Translations under genes and position numbers: made by a program
Notes under the pieces: model-generated
Databases searched by the model: none
What the model saw: the letters and a program-made list of their open reading frames with translations, nothing else
Told to the model about the DNA's origin: nothing
DNA from: Candidatus Accumulibacter iunctus
Lineage (GTDB): Bacteria > Pseudomonadota > Gammaproteobacteria > Burkholderiales > Rhodocyclaceae
DNA: 28,530 bases
Direction: 5' to 3'
Assembly (NCBI GenBank): GCA_002345025.1
Contig: DDUX01000101.1
Coordinates: forward strand, 1-28,530
Part shown: in pieces, positions 1 to 11,178 of the stretch
Layout of the letters: each line of letters starts with the position of its first letter
Numbering within the stretch: the first letter of the stretch is position 1

Positions 1-285
1 ACCCGTCGGCTTCGCCGTCGGAGCGGCGGCAGCCCGCGGTGCCGGTGGCTCGCAGACTTCCTTCGGCAGCAGATCCTTGTCGCACTTGCAGCCCGCCGGA
101 TCCTTGGCCGCGGCAGCCGGGGTCCAGAAGCCCGTACGCCAGCACAGGCCGGTACCGCTGAGTACCACTTCACCGCGTTGATCGATCACGTAAACGCGAT
201 CACCGGCGGTCTGCGCCTGTACAGCGCCAGCCGCCGCGAAGAGGCCTATTGAGGCCAGCATGCTAATGATGATTTTCGATTTCAA
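1..285 (-). CDS. OmpA-family outer membrane protein, N-terminal part (runs off left edge)
   Basis: The minus strand reads 95 codons from a TTG start at 285 to the window edge without a stop. A GAGGAGGAA ribosome binding site sits 5-7 bases upstream of the TTG, which decides this start; the only early ATG lies inside the signal sequence. Residues 1-22 form a signal peptide (KSK, then a hydrophobic stretch ending AVQA). The mature part contains SGTGLCWRTGFWTP and a Cys-rich CKCDKDLLPKEVC segment. That pattern is typical of betaproteobacterial OmpA-like proteins, in which this region precedes a C-terminal peptidoglycan-binding OmpA domain that lies outside the window. The product would be a periplasm-facing, outer-membrane-anchored protein. 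It is divergent from the sirtuin gene. The family call rests on the N-terminal signature only. Confidence 0.8.
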   Translation of the reverse strand, partial: MKSKIIISMLASIGLFAAAGAVQAQTAGDRVYVIDQRGEVVLSGTGLCWRTGFWTPAAAAKDPAGCKCDKDLLPKEVCEPPAPRAAAAPTAKPTG

Positions 286-357
286 GATGTTCCTCCTCGA
301 TTAATCTCTGTTACGTCCGAATGCGTGAAACGCGATGCGATTTTTGCGCAGTCAGGA

Positions 358-389
358 ATTTTAAGCATACAAACTTGATTTTCTTCAAG
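358..389 (-). promoter_or_regulatory. Putative sigma-70 promoter and dyad upstream of the ompA-type gene
   Basis: On the minus strand a -35-like TTGAAG (383-388) is followed after 18 bases by TTAAAA (359-364; TAAAAT at 19 bases). The start codon lies about 70 bases further on. The -35 sits in a perfect dyad, CTTGA-N6-TCAAG (374-389), which could be an operator or a chance repeat. This is the most AT-rich part of the divergent 286-492 intergenic region. The sirtuin promoter must also lie here, but I could not identify it with confidence. Confidence 0.3.
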
Positions 390-492
390 CATCGCCCTGG
401 AATTGTGTAGTATTTATGCAACGAATCAGGGTCACCGGAGGTACGCCAGCACTGCTGGCCGCTCGCCGGGAGTTCAGCATCAGGAGGAGAAC

Positions 493-1242
493 ATGCAAGC
501 AGCCAGCCTCGACTCAGTCGCATCGATGCTGCAGGCGGCACGCCGGGTCGTCGTCTTTTCCGGTGCCGGCCTGTCCGCCGACAGCGGCATCCCGACCTTC
601 CGCGACGGCGCCACCGGTCTCTGGAACAACGTCGACCCCGACGAGGTGGCCAGCATCCAGGGCTTCCTGCGCAATCCGCGGCGTGTCTGGAGCTGGCTGC
701 TGCAACTGAAGGCGCTGGTCGACGACCGGCGCCCAAACCCGGGACATCTGGCGATCGCCCGGCTGGAAGAAATCTGCGTGGCGAAGCAGTTCACGGTCAT
801 CACGCAGAACATCGACGGCTACCACGCACTCGCCGGCAACGACGACGTGCTCGAGGTGCACGGCACCATCCACCGCGTGCGTTGCCATCGACATTGCGGC
901 TACGTCGCCGGCTGGGACCAGACCGCCAGCGAACCCTTTGCCTGCCCCGACTGCGGCGCACCGGTGCGGCCTGACCTGGTCATGTTCGGCGAAATGCTCG
1001 ACGAAGAGGTCTTCGCGGCGGCCGAAGCGCGCAGCGTCAGTGCCGACGTCTTCTTCTGTGTCGGCACCTCGTTCACTGTCCAGCCCGCGGCACGCCTGCC
1101 GGTCTGGGCCAAGTACTCCGGCGCAACGGTGGTCGAAGTCAATCCGCACCCGACTCCGCTCAGCGAGGCAGCCGACTACTCGATCCGCAACGGTGCCTCG
1201 CAGTTCTTCTCGGCACTCTGCACCCGACTCGCCGCCGACTGA
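493..1242 (+). CDS. SIR2-family NAD-dependent protein deacylase (sirtuin)
   Basis: This 249-residue sirtuin removes acyl groups from protein lysines using NAD+ in the cytoplasm. The start is the ATG at 493, with AGGAGG at 482-487; an upstream in-frame ATG at 403 has no such site. Visible motifs are the NAD-binding GAGLSADSGIPTFRD (residues 24-38), TQNID (104-108), the catalytic His123 in LEVHG, a zinc site of two Cys pairs (CHRHC and CPDC), and the GTSFTVQPAA Rossmann element. The Tyr-x-x-Arg pair that marks CobB/SIRT5-type desuccinylases seems absent: the corresponding stretch reads VWSWLLQLK. Deacetylation, or another acyl preference, is therefore more likely than desuccinylation. A Pat-like acetyltransferase lies about 18 kb downstream. 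Length is normal for the family. Confidence 0.9.
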   Translation: MQAASLDSVASMLQAARRVVVFSGAGLSADSGIPTFRDGATGLWNNVDPDEVASIQGFLRNPRRVWSWLLQLKALVDDRRPNPGHLAIARLEEICVAKQFTVITQNIDGYHALAGNDDVLEVHGTIHRVRCHRHCGYVAGWDQTASEPFACPDCGAPVRPDLVMFGEMLDEEVFAAAEARSVSADVFFCVGTSFTVQPAARLPVWAKYSGATVVEVNPHPTPLSEAADYSIRNGASQFFSALCTRLAAD

Positions 1243-1290
1243 AGGAAAGGCGAAGCGCACCCCGCTGGCCGGCGGCACCGGGGCTTCGTC

Positions 1291-1296
1291 TATAAT
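1291..1296 (+). promoter_or_regulatory. Perfect -10 box (TATAAT) upstream of mfd
   Basis: A consensus TATAAT lies 84 bases before the mfd start, in the sirtuin-mfd intergenic region. No good -35 is visible at 16-18 bases; TGGCCG at 1266-1271 is the nearest and is weak. It probably lets mfd and aroG be transcribed independently of the sirtuin gene. An extended -10 motif is lacking. Confidence 0.4.
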
Positions 1297-1310
1297 GCCG
1301 GCCTTTCGCT

Positions 1311-1342
1311 GCCCGGACCCTGCATTGCCTTGCAGGCCGGGC
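1311..1342 (+). other. Stem-loop in the predicted mfd leader
   Basis: GCCCGG (1311-1316) pairs with CCGGGC (1337-1342), and inside it TGCA (1321-1324) pairs with TGCA (1331-1334) around a six-base loop, with small bulges between. No T-run follows, so it is not a canonical terminator. It falls between the TATAAT and the mfd start, so it would be folded in the mfd 5' leader. Confidence 0.35.
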
Positions 1343-1379
1343 AGATGCCCTTCGCCACCCGAGTCCAGAGCCCCCTTCC

Positions 1380-4813
<3,434 letters not shown>

Positions 4814-4817
<4 letters not shown>

Positions 4818-5887
4818 CCACCCTCGATATCGACAACATCAACGTCAGTGCCTTCGACCCGATGCCCACGCCGGAAGAGATCCTCGCCCGGTTGCCACTC
4901 TCGCCACGCGCCGCTGAACTCGTCAGGCATGGCCGCGACGTCCTGCGCCGAATCCTCGACGGCGACGATCGCCGGCTGTTTGTCGTCGTCGGCCCGTGCT
5001 CGATCCACGACCCGGTGGCCGGCCTTGACTACGCCAAACGGCTGCGCGCACTCGCTGAGGAAGTCAGCGAAACGCTCTACCTGGTGATGCGCGTCTACTT
5101 CGAGAAACCACGGACGACGACCGGCTGGAAGGGTTACATCAACGATCCGGACATGGACGACTCCTTTCACGTCGACCAGGGAATGACCAAGGCCCGCCGC
5201 TTTCTCCTCGAACTCGCCGAACTTGGGCTGCCCGCAGGCACCGAAGCCCTCGACCCGATTGCGCCGCAGTATCTCGGCGATCTCATCTCCTGGACGGCCA
5301 TCGGTGCCCGCACCACCGAATCGCAGACACACCGCGAGATATCCTCCGGCCTGTCAACCCCGGTCGGTTTCAAGAATGGCACCACCGGTGACGTCGGCAT
5401 TGCCGTCAACGCGATTGTCTCGGCGTCGCGACCGCACAGTTTCCTCGGCATCAACGGCCAGGGGCGTACGGCAATCGTGCGCACGCGCGGCAACCGCTAT
5501 GGGCATCTCGTCCTGCGCGGTGGCGACGGACGACCGAACTACGATACGGTGAGCGTGCAGATCGCCGAACAGGCCCTGCACAAGGCCGGCTTGCCGGCCA
5601 ACATCGTCATCGACTGCTCGCACGCCAACAGTTACAAGAAGCACGAATGGCAGCCGTTGGTGATGGCCGACGTGGTCAACCAGGTGCGTCTCGGCAACCG
5701 CTCGCTGGTCGGGATGATGATCGAGTCGAACATCATCGCCGGCAATCAGCCGATTCCCGACGACCTTGCACAGCTCCGGTATGGCTGCTCGGTCACCGAC
5801 GCCTGCGTCGACTGGCAAACCACCGAGCAGATGATCCGCAACGCGGCCACCCTGCTGCACGACGTGCTGCCGGGCCGCCGCCGCTGA
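4814..5887 (+). CDS. aroG: 3-deoxy-7-phosphoheptulonate (DAHP) synthase, class I AroG/F/H type
   Basis: This enzyme condenses phosphoenolpyruvate and erythrose-4-phosphate to DAHP, the first step of the shikimate pathway. It is 357 residues long, against 350 in E. coli AroG. Metal and substrate residues visible are Cys62 in GPCSIHD, the KPRTTTGWKGYINDP loop, GARTTESQ, GFKNGT, the His in DCSHANS, the Glu in MMIES, and the Asp in SVTDACVDW. The ATG overlaps the mfd stop (ATGA at 4814-4817), so translation is probably coupled to mfd; no separate ribosome site is needed. Which aromatic amino acid inhibits it cannot be told from sequence alone, so the symbol denotes the subfamily rather than Phe sensitivity. 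Confidence 0.93.
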
Positions 5888-5938
5888 TGCCGCCGGGCAG
5901 CGGACACGATCACCATCCTGTAGCGGGCGGCTTTGCGC

Positions 5939-7681
5939 TCACCGCCTGGCGGACACGCCCCGCTCCGCGGGCGTGACTGCAACAGCCTGGTCTCGCTCGA
6001 AAGTCTCGACCGCTTTCTTGACCGAAACAAAGAAGTCCATCTTGCCGATCTCCTCCGACAGGCCGACCTTGGCCAGCTCTTCGAGGAAGGGTCGCGGGGC
6101 ATCGGCGATCTTGACGTCGACCCCCTCGTCGGCCAGTTCGCGATGCAGCTCCGCGAAGCGCTGGGCAGCGGTCACATCCATGTCATGGATCGCCTGCGCG
6201 TCGATGACCAGCCAGCGCACCGGTGAATCGGCCGCATCGACCAGCGTCCGGATGCGATTCATGACGTGCCGGGCGTTGGCAAACATCAGCGGCGCGTAGA
6301 GCCGGTAGACGAGCAGACCAGGGACGGTTTCAACGCCCTCCTCATCGTCGCGGCAGTCATGGAACTTGCCGTCGATCAGGCGCCTGCGGAGCACCGCGTC
6401 ATCCGGCCGCGAGATCTCGACCAGCACCGAAATCAGAGACAGCAGCAGGCCAAGAATGATTCCCGGCACGACGCCGGCGACCAGGATCGCCACCGTCACC
6501 CCCGTCGCAATGCCGCACTCGACCCGATCGACCTTGTACAGCCCGCGCAGCGACGCCAGTTCGAGCATGCCGATGGCGGTGACGATCAGGATCGCGCCCA
6601 GGGCAACCTTCGGCAGCAGCGCGATCAGCCCGGTGAGGAAGAACAGGAAGAGCAGCAGCCCAACCGCCAGAATCAGTTGCGCCACCTGCGTCCGGCCACC
6701 GGCCGAATCGACGATCGACGTGCGTGACTGGCTGGCGGAAACAGGAAAGCCCTGCCAGAGGCCGGCGAGGATGTTCGCCGAGCCGAGGGCGACGAGTTCG
6801 CGATTCGGCTTCACCTCGTAGCCGTTCTTCTCGGCGAAGGTCTGCGCCAGCAGGATGCCGTCGGAGAAGGCGAGGAAGGCAATCGCCACCGCCGCCGGTG
6901 CCAGCGCCGCGAGATCTGCCCAGCGCACGGCGGGAATCGTCAGGCTTGGCACGCCGGAAGGCACTTCACCGACCAGCGCAATGCCGTAGCTGCCGAGGTC
7001 GAGAACAAAGGTCGCGACGATCGCCACCGCGCATACGGCCAGCGCTCCGGGAATTCGCGGCGCCCAGCGCGCCAGCCCGACGAGCAGGAGAACCAGCAGC
7101 ACGCCGAGGATGAAGGTCGGAACCTGCGTCTGCGGCAACTTCTCGATGACCGTGAAGATGATCTGGAAGAACTCCTCGCCCTCGGTCTTGATGCCGAACA
7201 TCTTGCCGAGCTGGGTTGAGATGAGGACCAGCGAGGCCCCGTTCAGGTAGCCGATGAGGACCGGTCTCGACAGCAGGTCGGCGATGACTCCGAGCTTCAG
7301 GCGAGCGGCGAGCAGCAGGACGAATCCCGAAAGGATGCTGAGTATCGCCGCCAGGACGACGATGCGCGCCGGATCGCCGCCCGAGAGCGGCAGGATCGCC
7401 GAGCCCGCAAGCAGGCCGATCGCCGCATCCGGCCCGGCGATGACATGGCGGGAACTGGAGAACAGCGCATAGCCAATGGCTGCCGCCAGCGCCGCGTAGA
7501 GGCCGGCGATCGGCGGCAGATGAACGAGCTCGGCGTAGGCGATCACCGAGGGAATCGAAACGATGCACGCCGAAATGCCGGCGATCGAATCCTTGCTCAG
7601 CCAGGCCAGGCGATATTCGCGCAGCGTCGCGAGCAATGGCAGACCGGCGTTCAGGTATCTCGAGAAAAAAGCAGCATTCAT
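5939..7681 (-). CDS. SulP-family inorganic anion transporter with STAS domain
   Basis: This 580-residue inner-membrane permease of the SLC26/SulP family takes up sulfate, bicarbonate or a similar anion; the substrate cannot be assigned. The N-terminal cytoplasmic stretch (MNAAFFSRYLNAGLPLL) leads into the conserved DSIAGISACIVSIPSVIAYA first helix. A series of hydrophobic helices follows (VIAGPDAAIGLLAG, LSRPVLIGYLNGASLV, GFPVSASQSRTSI), to about residue 440. The C-terminal STAS domain spans roughly residues 455-560 (LLVYRLYAPLMFANARHV, then WLVIDAQAIHDMDVTAA). I chose the ATG at 7681 because GGAG lies 8 bases upstream; an ATG two codons earlier (7687) is too close to that site. Convergent with aroG, 51 bases apart, and divergent from mgtE. 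Confidence 0.92.
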   Translation of the reverse strand: MNAAFFSRYLNAGLPLLATLREYRLAWLSKDSIAGISACIVSIPSVIAYAELVHLPPIAGLYAALAAAIGYALFSSSRHVIAGPDAAIGLLAGSAILPLSGGDPARIVVLAAILSILSGFVLLLAARLKLGVIADLLSRPVLIGYLNGASLVLISTQLGKMFGIKTEGEEFFQIIFTVIEKLPQTQVPTFILGVLLVLLLVGLARWAPRIPGALAVCAVAIVATFVLDLGSYGIALVGEVPSGVPSLTIPAVRWADLAALAPAAVAIAFLAFSDGILLAQTFAEKNGYEVKPNRELVALGSANILAGLWQGFPVSASQSRTSIVDSAGGRTQVAQLILAVGLLLFLFFLTGLIALLPKVALGAILIVTAIGMLELASLRGLYKVDRVECGIATGVTVAILVAGVVPGIILGLLLSLISVLVEISRPDDAVLRRRLIDGKFHDCRDDEEGVETVPGLLVYRLYAPLMFANARHVMNRIRTLVDAADSPVRWLVIDAQAIHDMDVTAAQRFAELHRELADEGVDVKIADAPRPFLEELAKVGLSEEIGKMDFFVSVKKAVETFERDQAVAVTPAERGVSARR

Positions 7682-8027
7682 GTGCATGGCTCCGAAAGAG
7701 TGTGCTCCGACCAGCGGCTCCGCTCTGTCGCGCCGCGTCAGGGCGTCGCACAGCGCCTGCATGTCTCCCGCGCGCGCTGACGGGCAATGACGAAGTCTTC
7801 AAACCAAGCAAAGCATGCATCAAAACTCCACGCCAAGGCAAGCGACTCACAAACCCGTTCTTGGCGCAATCGGCAGACGGCCCGTCGACCGCCACGGCCC
7901 CGAACGCCGCCTGGCAATGCCGCGGCCGCAGCCGTACCGGCACATCAGCGATGGACCGCCACCGTCCTAACGAGTCAACTTGCCGGCCGACGACCGAACC
8001 GACCACCAGCCCCGAGGAGAATTTGTC
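7682..8027 (+). other. Divergent intergenic region between sulP and mgtE
   Basis: These 346 bases should hold both divergent promoters. No convincing sigma-70 boxes and no magnesium-sensing riboswitch could be recognised. The 7790-7860 part is relatively AT-rich and carries a 7-bp inverted repeat, CGCCAAG (7831-7837) with CTTGGCG (7860-7866). GCTCCG recurs several times at 7689-7725. Short open frames here do not look coding. Confidence 0.4.
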
Positions 8028-9416
8028 ATGCAGATCAACGTTGAAACCAAGCCGGTCGGGTCCGCCGCCTACGACGTCCGCAAGAAGCGTCTGGTGGAAA
8101 CCATCGACCGGCTGTACCTGCGCGACGCCAAGGCGCCGTTACAGAAGATGATCTCCCGCATCCACCCGGCGGACATGGCGGCGATCCTCGACGACCTACC
8201 CCCTGCGCATGTAGTCGACATTTTTCATGCCATTGCCGACACCGCCATGGCAGCCGAGGTTTTCAACCAGTTGCCAGCCGACCGGCGGACCCAGTTGCTG
8301 ACCGAGTCGTCGATCGACAAGCTCGCCGGCGTGCTCGAGCATCTGCCGCCGGACGACCTCGCCGACCTCATCGGCGACCTCCCCGAGGACCAGCGTGGGC
8401 AACTGATGGCCCTGCTCGGCCGCGACAGCAAGGACGAGGTCGAGAGCCTCCTGCAGTACGATCCGAACAGCGCCGGCGGCATCATGACCACCGACTTCTT
8501 CTCGCTGCCGCACAGTCTGACCGTCGAGGAGGCGATCGAGAACATCCGCAGCCGCGAGGACGTCGAGATGGTGTTCTATCTCTACCTCACCGACGAGACG
8601 GGCCGACTGGTGGGTGTCGTCTCGCTGCGACAGTTGCTGCTCACGCGCGCCGGCACCCCGCTGTACAAGATCATGAACCGGCGGGTCATGAAGGTGACCA
8701 CGGATGCCGACCAGACCACCGTCGCCATGCTCGTCGATAAATATCGACTCCTCGCGATTCCGGTGGTCGGCGAAGAGAACGTCCTCGTCGGCATGGTCAC
8801 CGTCGATGACGTGATCGATGTCATCGAGGAAGAAACGACGCGCGACATGCTGAAGATGGCAGGTACCAGCGAGTCGGAGACGCTCACCCATTCGGCGCTG
8901 AAGATCGCGACCATCCGCCTGCCCTGGTTGCTGGCGGCCTTCATCGGCGGCCTGGCGGCGACCGCGGTGATCGGACGCTACGAAGAGATCCTTGGCCAGG
9001 TGCTGGTCCTCAGCGCCTTCCTGCCGGTCGTCATGGGCATGGCGGGCAACGTCGGGGTGCAGTCGGCAACCGTCGCCGTGCGTGGCCTGGCTACCGGCGC
9101 GATCGACGTCAAGGACACGCTGCCGCTGGTCCTCAAGGAACTGCGTGTCGGCCTCGCGCTCGGTGGCTTCTACGGCGTCATCCTTGGCATCTATGGGTAT
9201 TTCATGCACCACAGCCTGCAACTTGGGCAGGTGGTCGGCCTGACGATCCTCGGCAACATGACCGGCGCCGCGTTGCTGGCGGTGCTGCTGCCGATGATGT
9301 TTCAGCGCCTGAAGGTCGATCCGGCGGTGGCGACTGGCCCGTTCGTCACCACCGCCATCGACATCCTTGGCGTTCTCAACTACTTCGTCATCGCCAGCTG
9401 GATCTACAAGCTGTGA
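8028..9416 (+). CDS. mgtE: Magnesium transporter MgtE
   Basis: MgtE is a Mg2+-gated magnesium channel of the inner membrane; this one has 462 residues. The start is the ATG at 8028 with GAGGAGA at 8014-8020. The N-terminal helical MgtE_N domain covers about residues 30-130 (HPADMAAILDDLPP and repeated LPPDDLADLIGDLPEDQR motifs). Two CBS domains follow at about 135-260 (GGIMTTDFFSLPHSLTVEEA; VGMVTVDDVIDVIEEE). A five-helix pore domain at about 285-462 contains LPVVMGMAGNVGVQSATV and the conserved DPAVATGPFVTTAIDILG near the end. It is monocistronic here, and its last 13 bases overlap the convergent CYTH-CHAD gene. In this family gating by intracellular Mg2+ is through the cytoplasmic domains. 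Confidence 0.95.
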   Translation: MQINVETKPVGSAAYDVRKKRLVETIDRLYLRDAKAPLQKMISRIHPADMAAILDDLPPAHVVDIFHAIADTAMAAEVFNQLPADRRTQLLTESSIDKLAGVLEHLPPDDLADLIGDLPEDQRGQLMALLGRDSKDEVESLLQYDPNSAGGIMTTDFFSLPHSLTVEEAIENIRSREDVEMVFYLYLTDETGRLVGVVSLRQLLLTRAGTPLYKIMNRRVMKVTTDADQTTVAMLVDKYRLLAIPVVGEENVLVGMVTVDDVIDVIEEETTRDMLKMAGTSESETLTHSALKIATIRLPWLLAAFIGGLAATAVIGRYEEILGQVLVLSAFLPVVMGMAGNVGVQSATVAVRGLATGAIDVKDTLPLVLKELRVGLALGGFYGVILGIYGYFMHHSLQLGQVVGLTILGNMTGAALLAVLLPMMFQRLKVDPAVATGPFVTTAIDILGVLNYFVIASWIYKL

Positions 9417-10927
9417 GCGAGCTCTCGCGAACCATCGCCAGCGGGCCGCGCCGGCGATTGCCACGGCGGCGATCGGTGCTGAAAATCGTCGAGCAGCCGC
9501 ATGAACTCCGGCAAGAGCGATTCGGTCTGTGCCGCCAGCCACGCCTGAGCAGCGGCACCACTGCCTGCGGGCAAAGCAGCAGCCACCAGTTCTGTCGCCA
9601 CCGCGAGGTCGTTGAGCCTGCCAAGCATCTCCTGCAGCGCGGTGGCCGACTGATGGTAATCGGTCAGCAGCGGACCAGCGAGCAGTGGCGAAAAGAACTC
9701 GAGCCCGTAGCGAAGCTGCTTGAACGCGACGCGCAGGCGATGACGGGCGGCAACGTCGGCTTGTAGCGGCACGGCAGCGCGCTCATTGACGCGCCGCGCA
9801 CGCTTGCTCAGGCAGCGTGGAACGAAATCGGCCAGCCGTCCCGCCGGCCGATCGGGCAGGGCGACGAGCGCGGCGGTGAAGTCGAGCAACAGGCGCGAGT
9901 AGTCTTCCGACCGCAGGGCTCTGCGGCTCGCCCGGCGGCTGCTGGCGCAGCGAAGAAGCACACGACGCGCGAGGCGCTCGCAGTCGAGCTGGCCGGCAAA
10001 GGCCTCGGCCAGCAAGGGCAGGGTCTCGATGCGAAAGACGTCCCAGTTCCGGTTGTCGCCGAGCTCCGCTGCCAACGCCTGCCACAGCGGATCGAAGCGG
10101 GCGACAAAGGGCTCGGGCAGCAAGGGCTCCCAGAGACGGATCGCCGATCGGAGGCGACGCATCGCCACCCGTGCCTGGTGTACGAACTCCGGCTCATCGC
10201 TGCGACAAACGCCCTGCTCGTTGCTCTGCAGGTGGCTGATGCACGCCAGTGCGATCAGGCGAAAGGCAGCGATCGTCGGCATCTCGGGCTCGACGGCGAC
10301 CGGCTGCGCCTTGACGGCCAGCAGGGGCGAGGCATCGAGCAGGCGGTACGCACGTTCCGACTTGCTGCTCGCCTCGGGATGCATCGGTACGCTGGCCTGG
10401 AGATCCATCGCAACGGCGAAGAGATCATTCAGCGTCCCCGACAGCAGTTCCAGTTCGACCTCGCGGATGCTCCGACGCATCCCGCCAGCTTCGATGCGGC
10501 CGCAGTCGAGAGCGACTTCGATGGACACACCGCGGCGTGGCACGAGGACATGCACGTCACGCCGGAAACGGGTGGTGAACACCGGCAGCAGTTCCGCGCG
10601 CAGCGATTCGAGGAGTTCGCGGACAGCGATATTGTCCACATGCCCGAAGTCGAACTCGCCCGGCCGGCCGGGTGCCTCCCATTCAGCCCGCTGCGCCAGC
10701 CCGGCAGCGATCGGCGGTGCCGTCTTGACCCCCAGCAGCCACTGGCGACCCTGCTGCCGGTAGCGGACGACCATCCGCTCGCGCCGCAGGCGGTGGTCTG
10801 GCGTGTCATAGTAGGTGTTGACGAGCAGCTTCGTGCTGCGCTCGGTTGCCGCCAGCAGCGGCAACTCCGCCAGTTGTCGGGCGGCAGTCGCCGACAGCGA
10901 CAGCTTGATTTCCGTTTCTGTGGCCAT
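9404..10927 (-). CDS. CYTH-CHAD domain protein (YgiF-like inorganic triphosphatase family)
   Basis: This 507-residue protein joins a CYTH triphosphate-tunnel domain (about residues 1-205) to a CHAD domain (about 225-500). The CYTH signature ExExK is at residues 4-8 (ETEIK), and tunnel-type strands with basic and acidic residues follow (TYYDTPDHRLRRERMVVRYR; GVKTAPP). The CHAD part is all-helical and His/Arg-rich (VHQARVAMRRLRSAIRLW; RHRLRVAFKQLRYGLEFF). CYTH proteins hydrolyse inorganic triphosphate or similar substrates, and CHAD domains bind polyphosphate and locate to polyphosphate granules in other bacteria. A role in polyphosphate metabolism is therefore likely but inferred. The start at 10927 has AGG 6 bases upstream; 30 residues of upstream in-frame sequence do not resemble the family. 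Confidence 0.9.
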   Translation of the reverse strand: MATETEIKLSLSATAARQLAELPLLAATERSTKLLVNTYYDTPDHRLRRERMVVRYRQQGRQWLLGVKTAPPIAAGLAQRAEWEAPGRPGEFDFGHVDNIAVRELLESLRAELLPVFTTRFRRDVHVLVPRRGVSIEVALDCGRIEAGGMRRSIREVELELLSGTLNDLFAVAMDLQASVPMHPEASSKSERAYRLLDASPLLAVKAQPVAVEPEMPTIAAFRLIALACISHLQSNEQGVCRSDEPEFVHQARVAMRRLRSAIRLWEPLLPEPFVARFDPLWQALAAELGDNRNWDVFRIETLPLLAEAFAGQLDCERLARRVLLRCASSRRASRRALRSEDYSRLLLDFTAALVALPDRPAGRLADFVPRCLSKRARRVNERAAVPLQADVAARHRLRVAFKQLRYGLEFFSPLLAGPLLTDYHQSATALQEMLGRLNDLAVATELVAAALPAGSGAAAQAWLAAQTESLLPEFMRLLDDFQHRSPPWQSPARPAGDGSRELAHSL

Positions 10928-10983
10928 CGACAACCTCGTGCTGGCGAAGACCGGGCCCCCCCGGTATTGTTGAGTCTTTTCCC

Positions 10984-11030
10984 CTGGCGCCATGCTGCCC
11001 GACTCGCGCTGCAGCATGCCATGGCGCCAG
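10984..11030 (-). repeat. Long imperfect inverted repeat upstream of the CYTH-CHAD gene
   Basis: CTGGCGCCATGCTGC (10984-10998) is the reverse complement of 11011-11030, except for a five-base GGCAT insertion in the right arm; the spacer is 12 bases. The hairpin lies 57-103 bases upstream of the CYTH-CHAD start. Neither side is followed by a T-run, so an intrinsic terminator is unlikely. A leader structure or a protein-binding site is possible. Confidence 0.5.
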
Positions 11031-11072
11031 AATCGACTTTAGCACAAGAATGGCAAAGCCCTCACGCAAGCA

Positions 11073-11171
11073 TCAGCCAATATCGACTGACACGAAGATG
11101 CGCGCATTGTCGCGCTCGATCAGCAGCGCAACGAGCTTGCCCGCCTTGTCGAGAGGAAGAGGTCGACCCAA
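11073..11171 (-). pseudogene. Possible orphan coding remnant of about 32 codons
   Basis: Just after the sensor kinase stop, the minus strand carries an open frame that reads like real protein: LDKAGKLVALLIERDNARIF, then VSVDIG and a TGA at 11073-11075. Codon third positions are GC-rich as in true genes here. The nearest in-frame start is a TTG at 11171 with no good ribosome site, and the frame differs from that of the kinase. I do not recognise the family. It could be the 3' end of a lost gene or a micro-protein. The rest of the 10928-11178 gap holds only the inverted repeat. Confidence 0.3.
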
Positions 11172-11178
11172 ACCTGAC

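Noticed and set aside
5888..5938. Bidirectional terminator between aroG and sulP
   Set aside because: GC-rich inverted bases exist (GGCGG with CCGCC) but without T-tracts on either side.
7831..7866. Possible magnesium riboswitch or attenuator before mgtE
   Set aside because: Only one 7-bp inverted repeat with a 22-base loop was found, and nothing like the M-box core could be recognised.
6966..8006. 346-codon minus-strand frame overlapping sulP
   Set aside because: Out-of-frame shadow of the SulP transporter, reaching into the intergenic region; no motifs.
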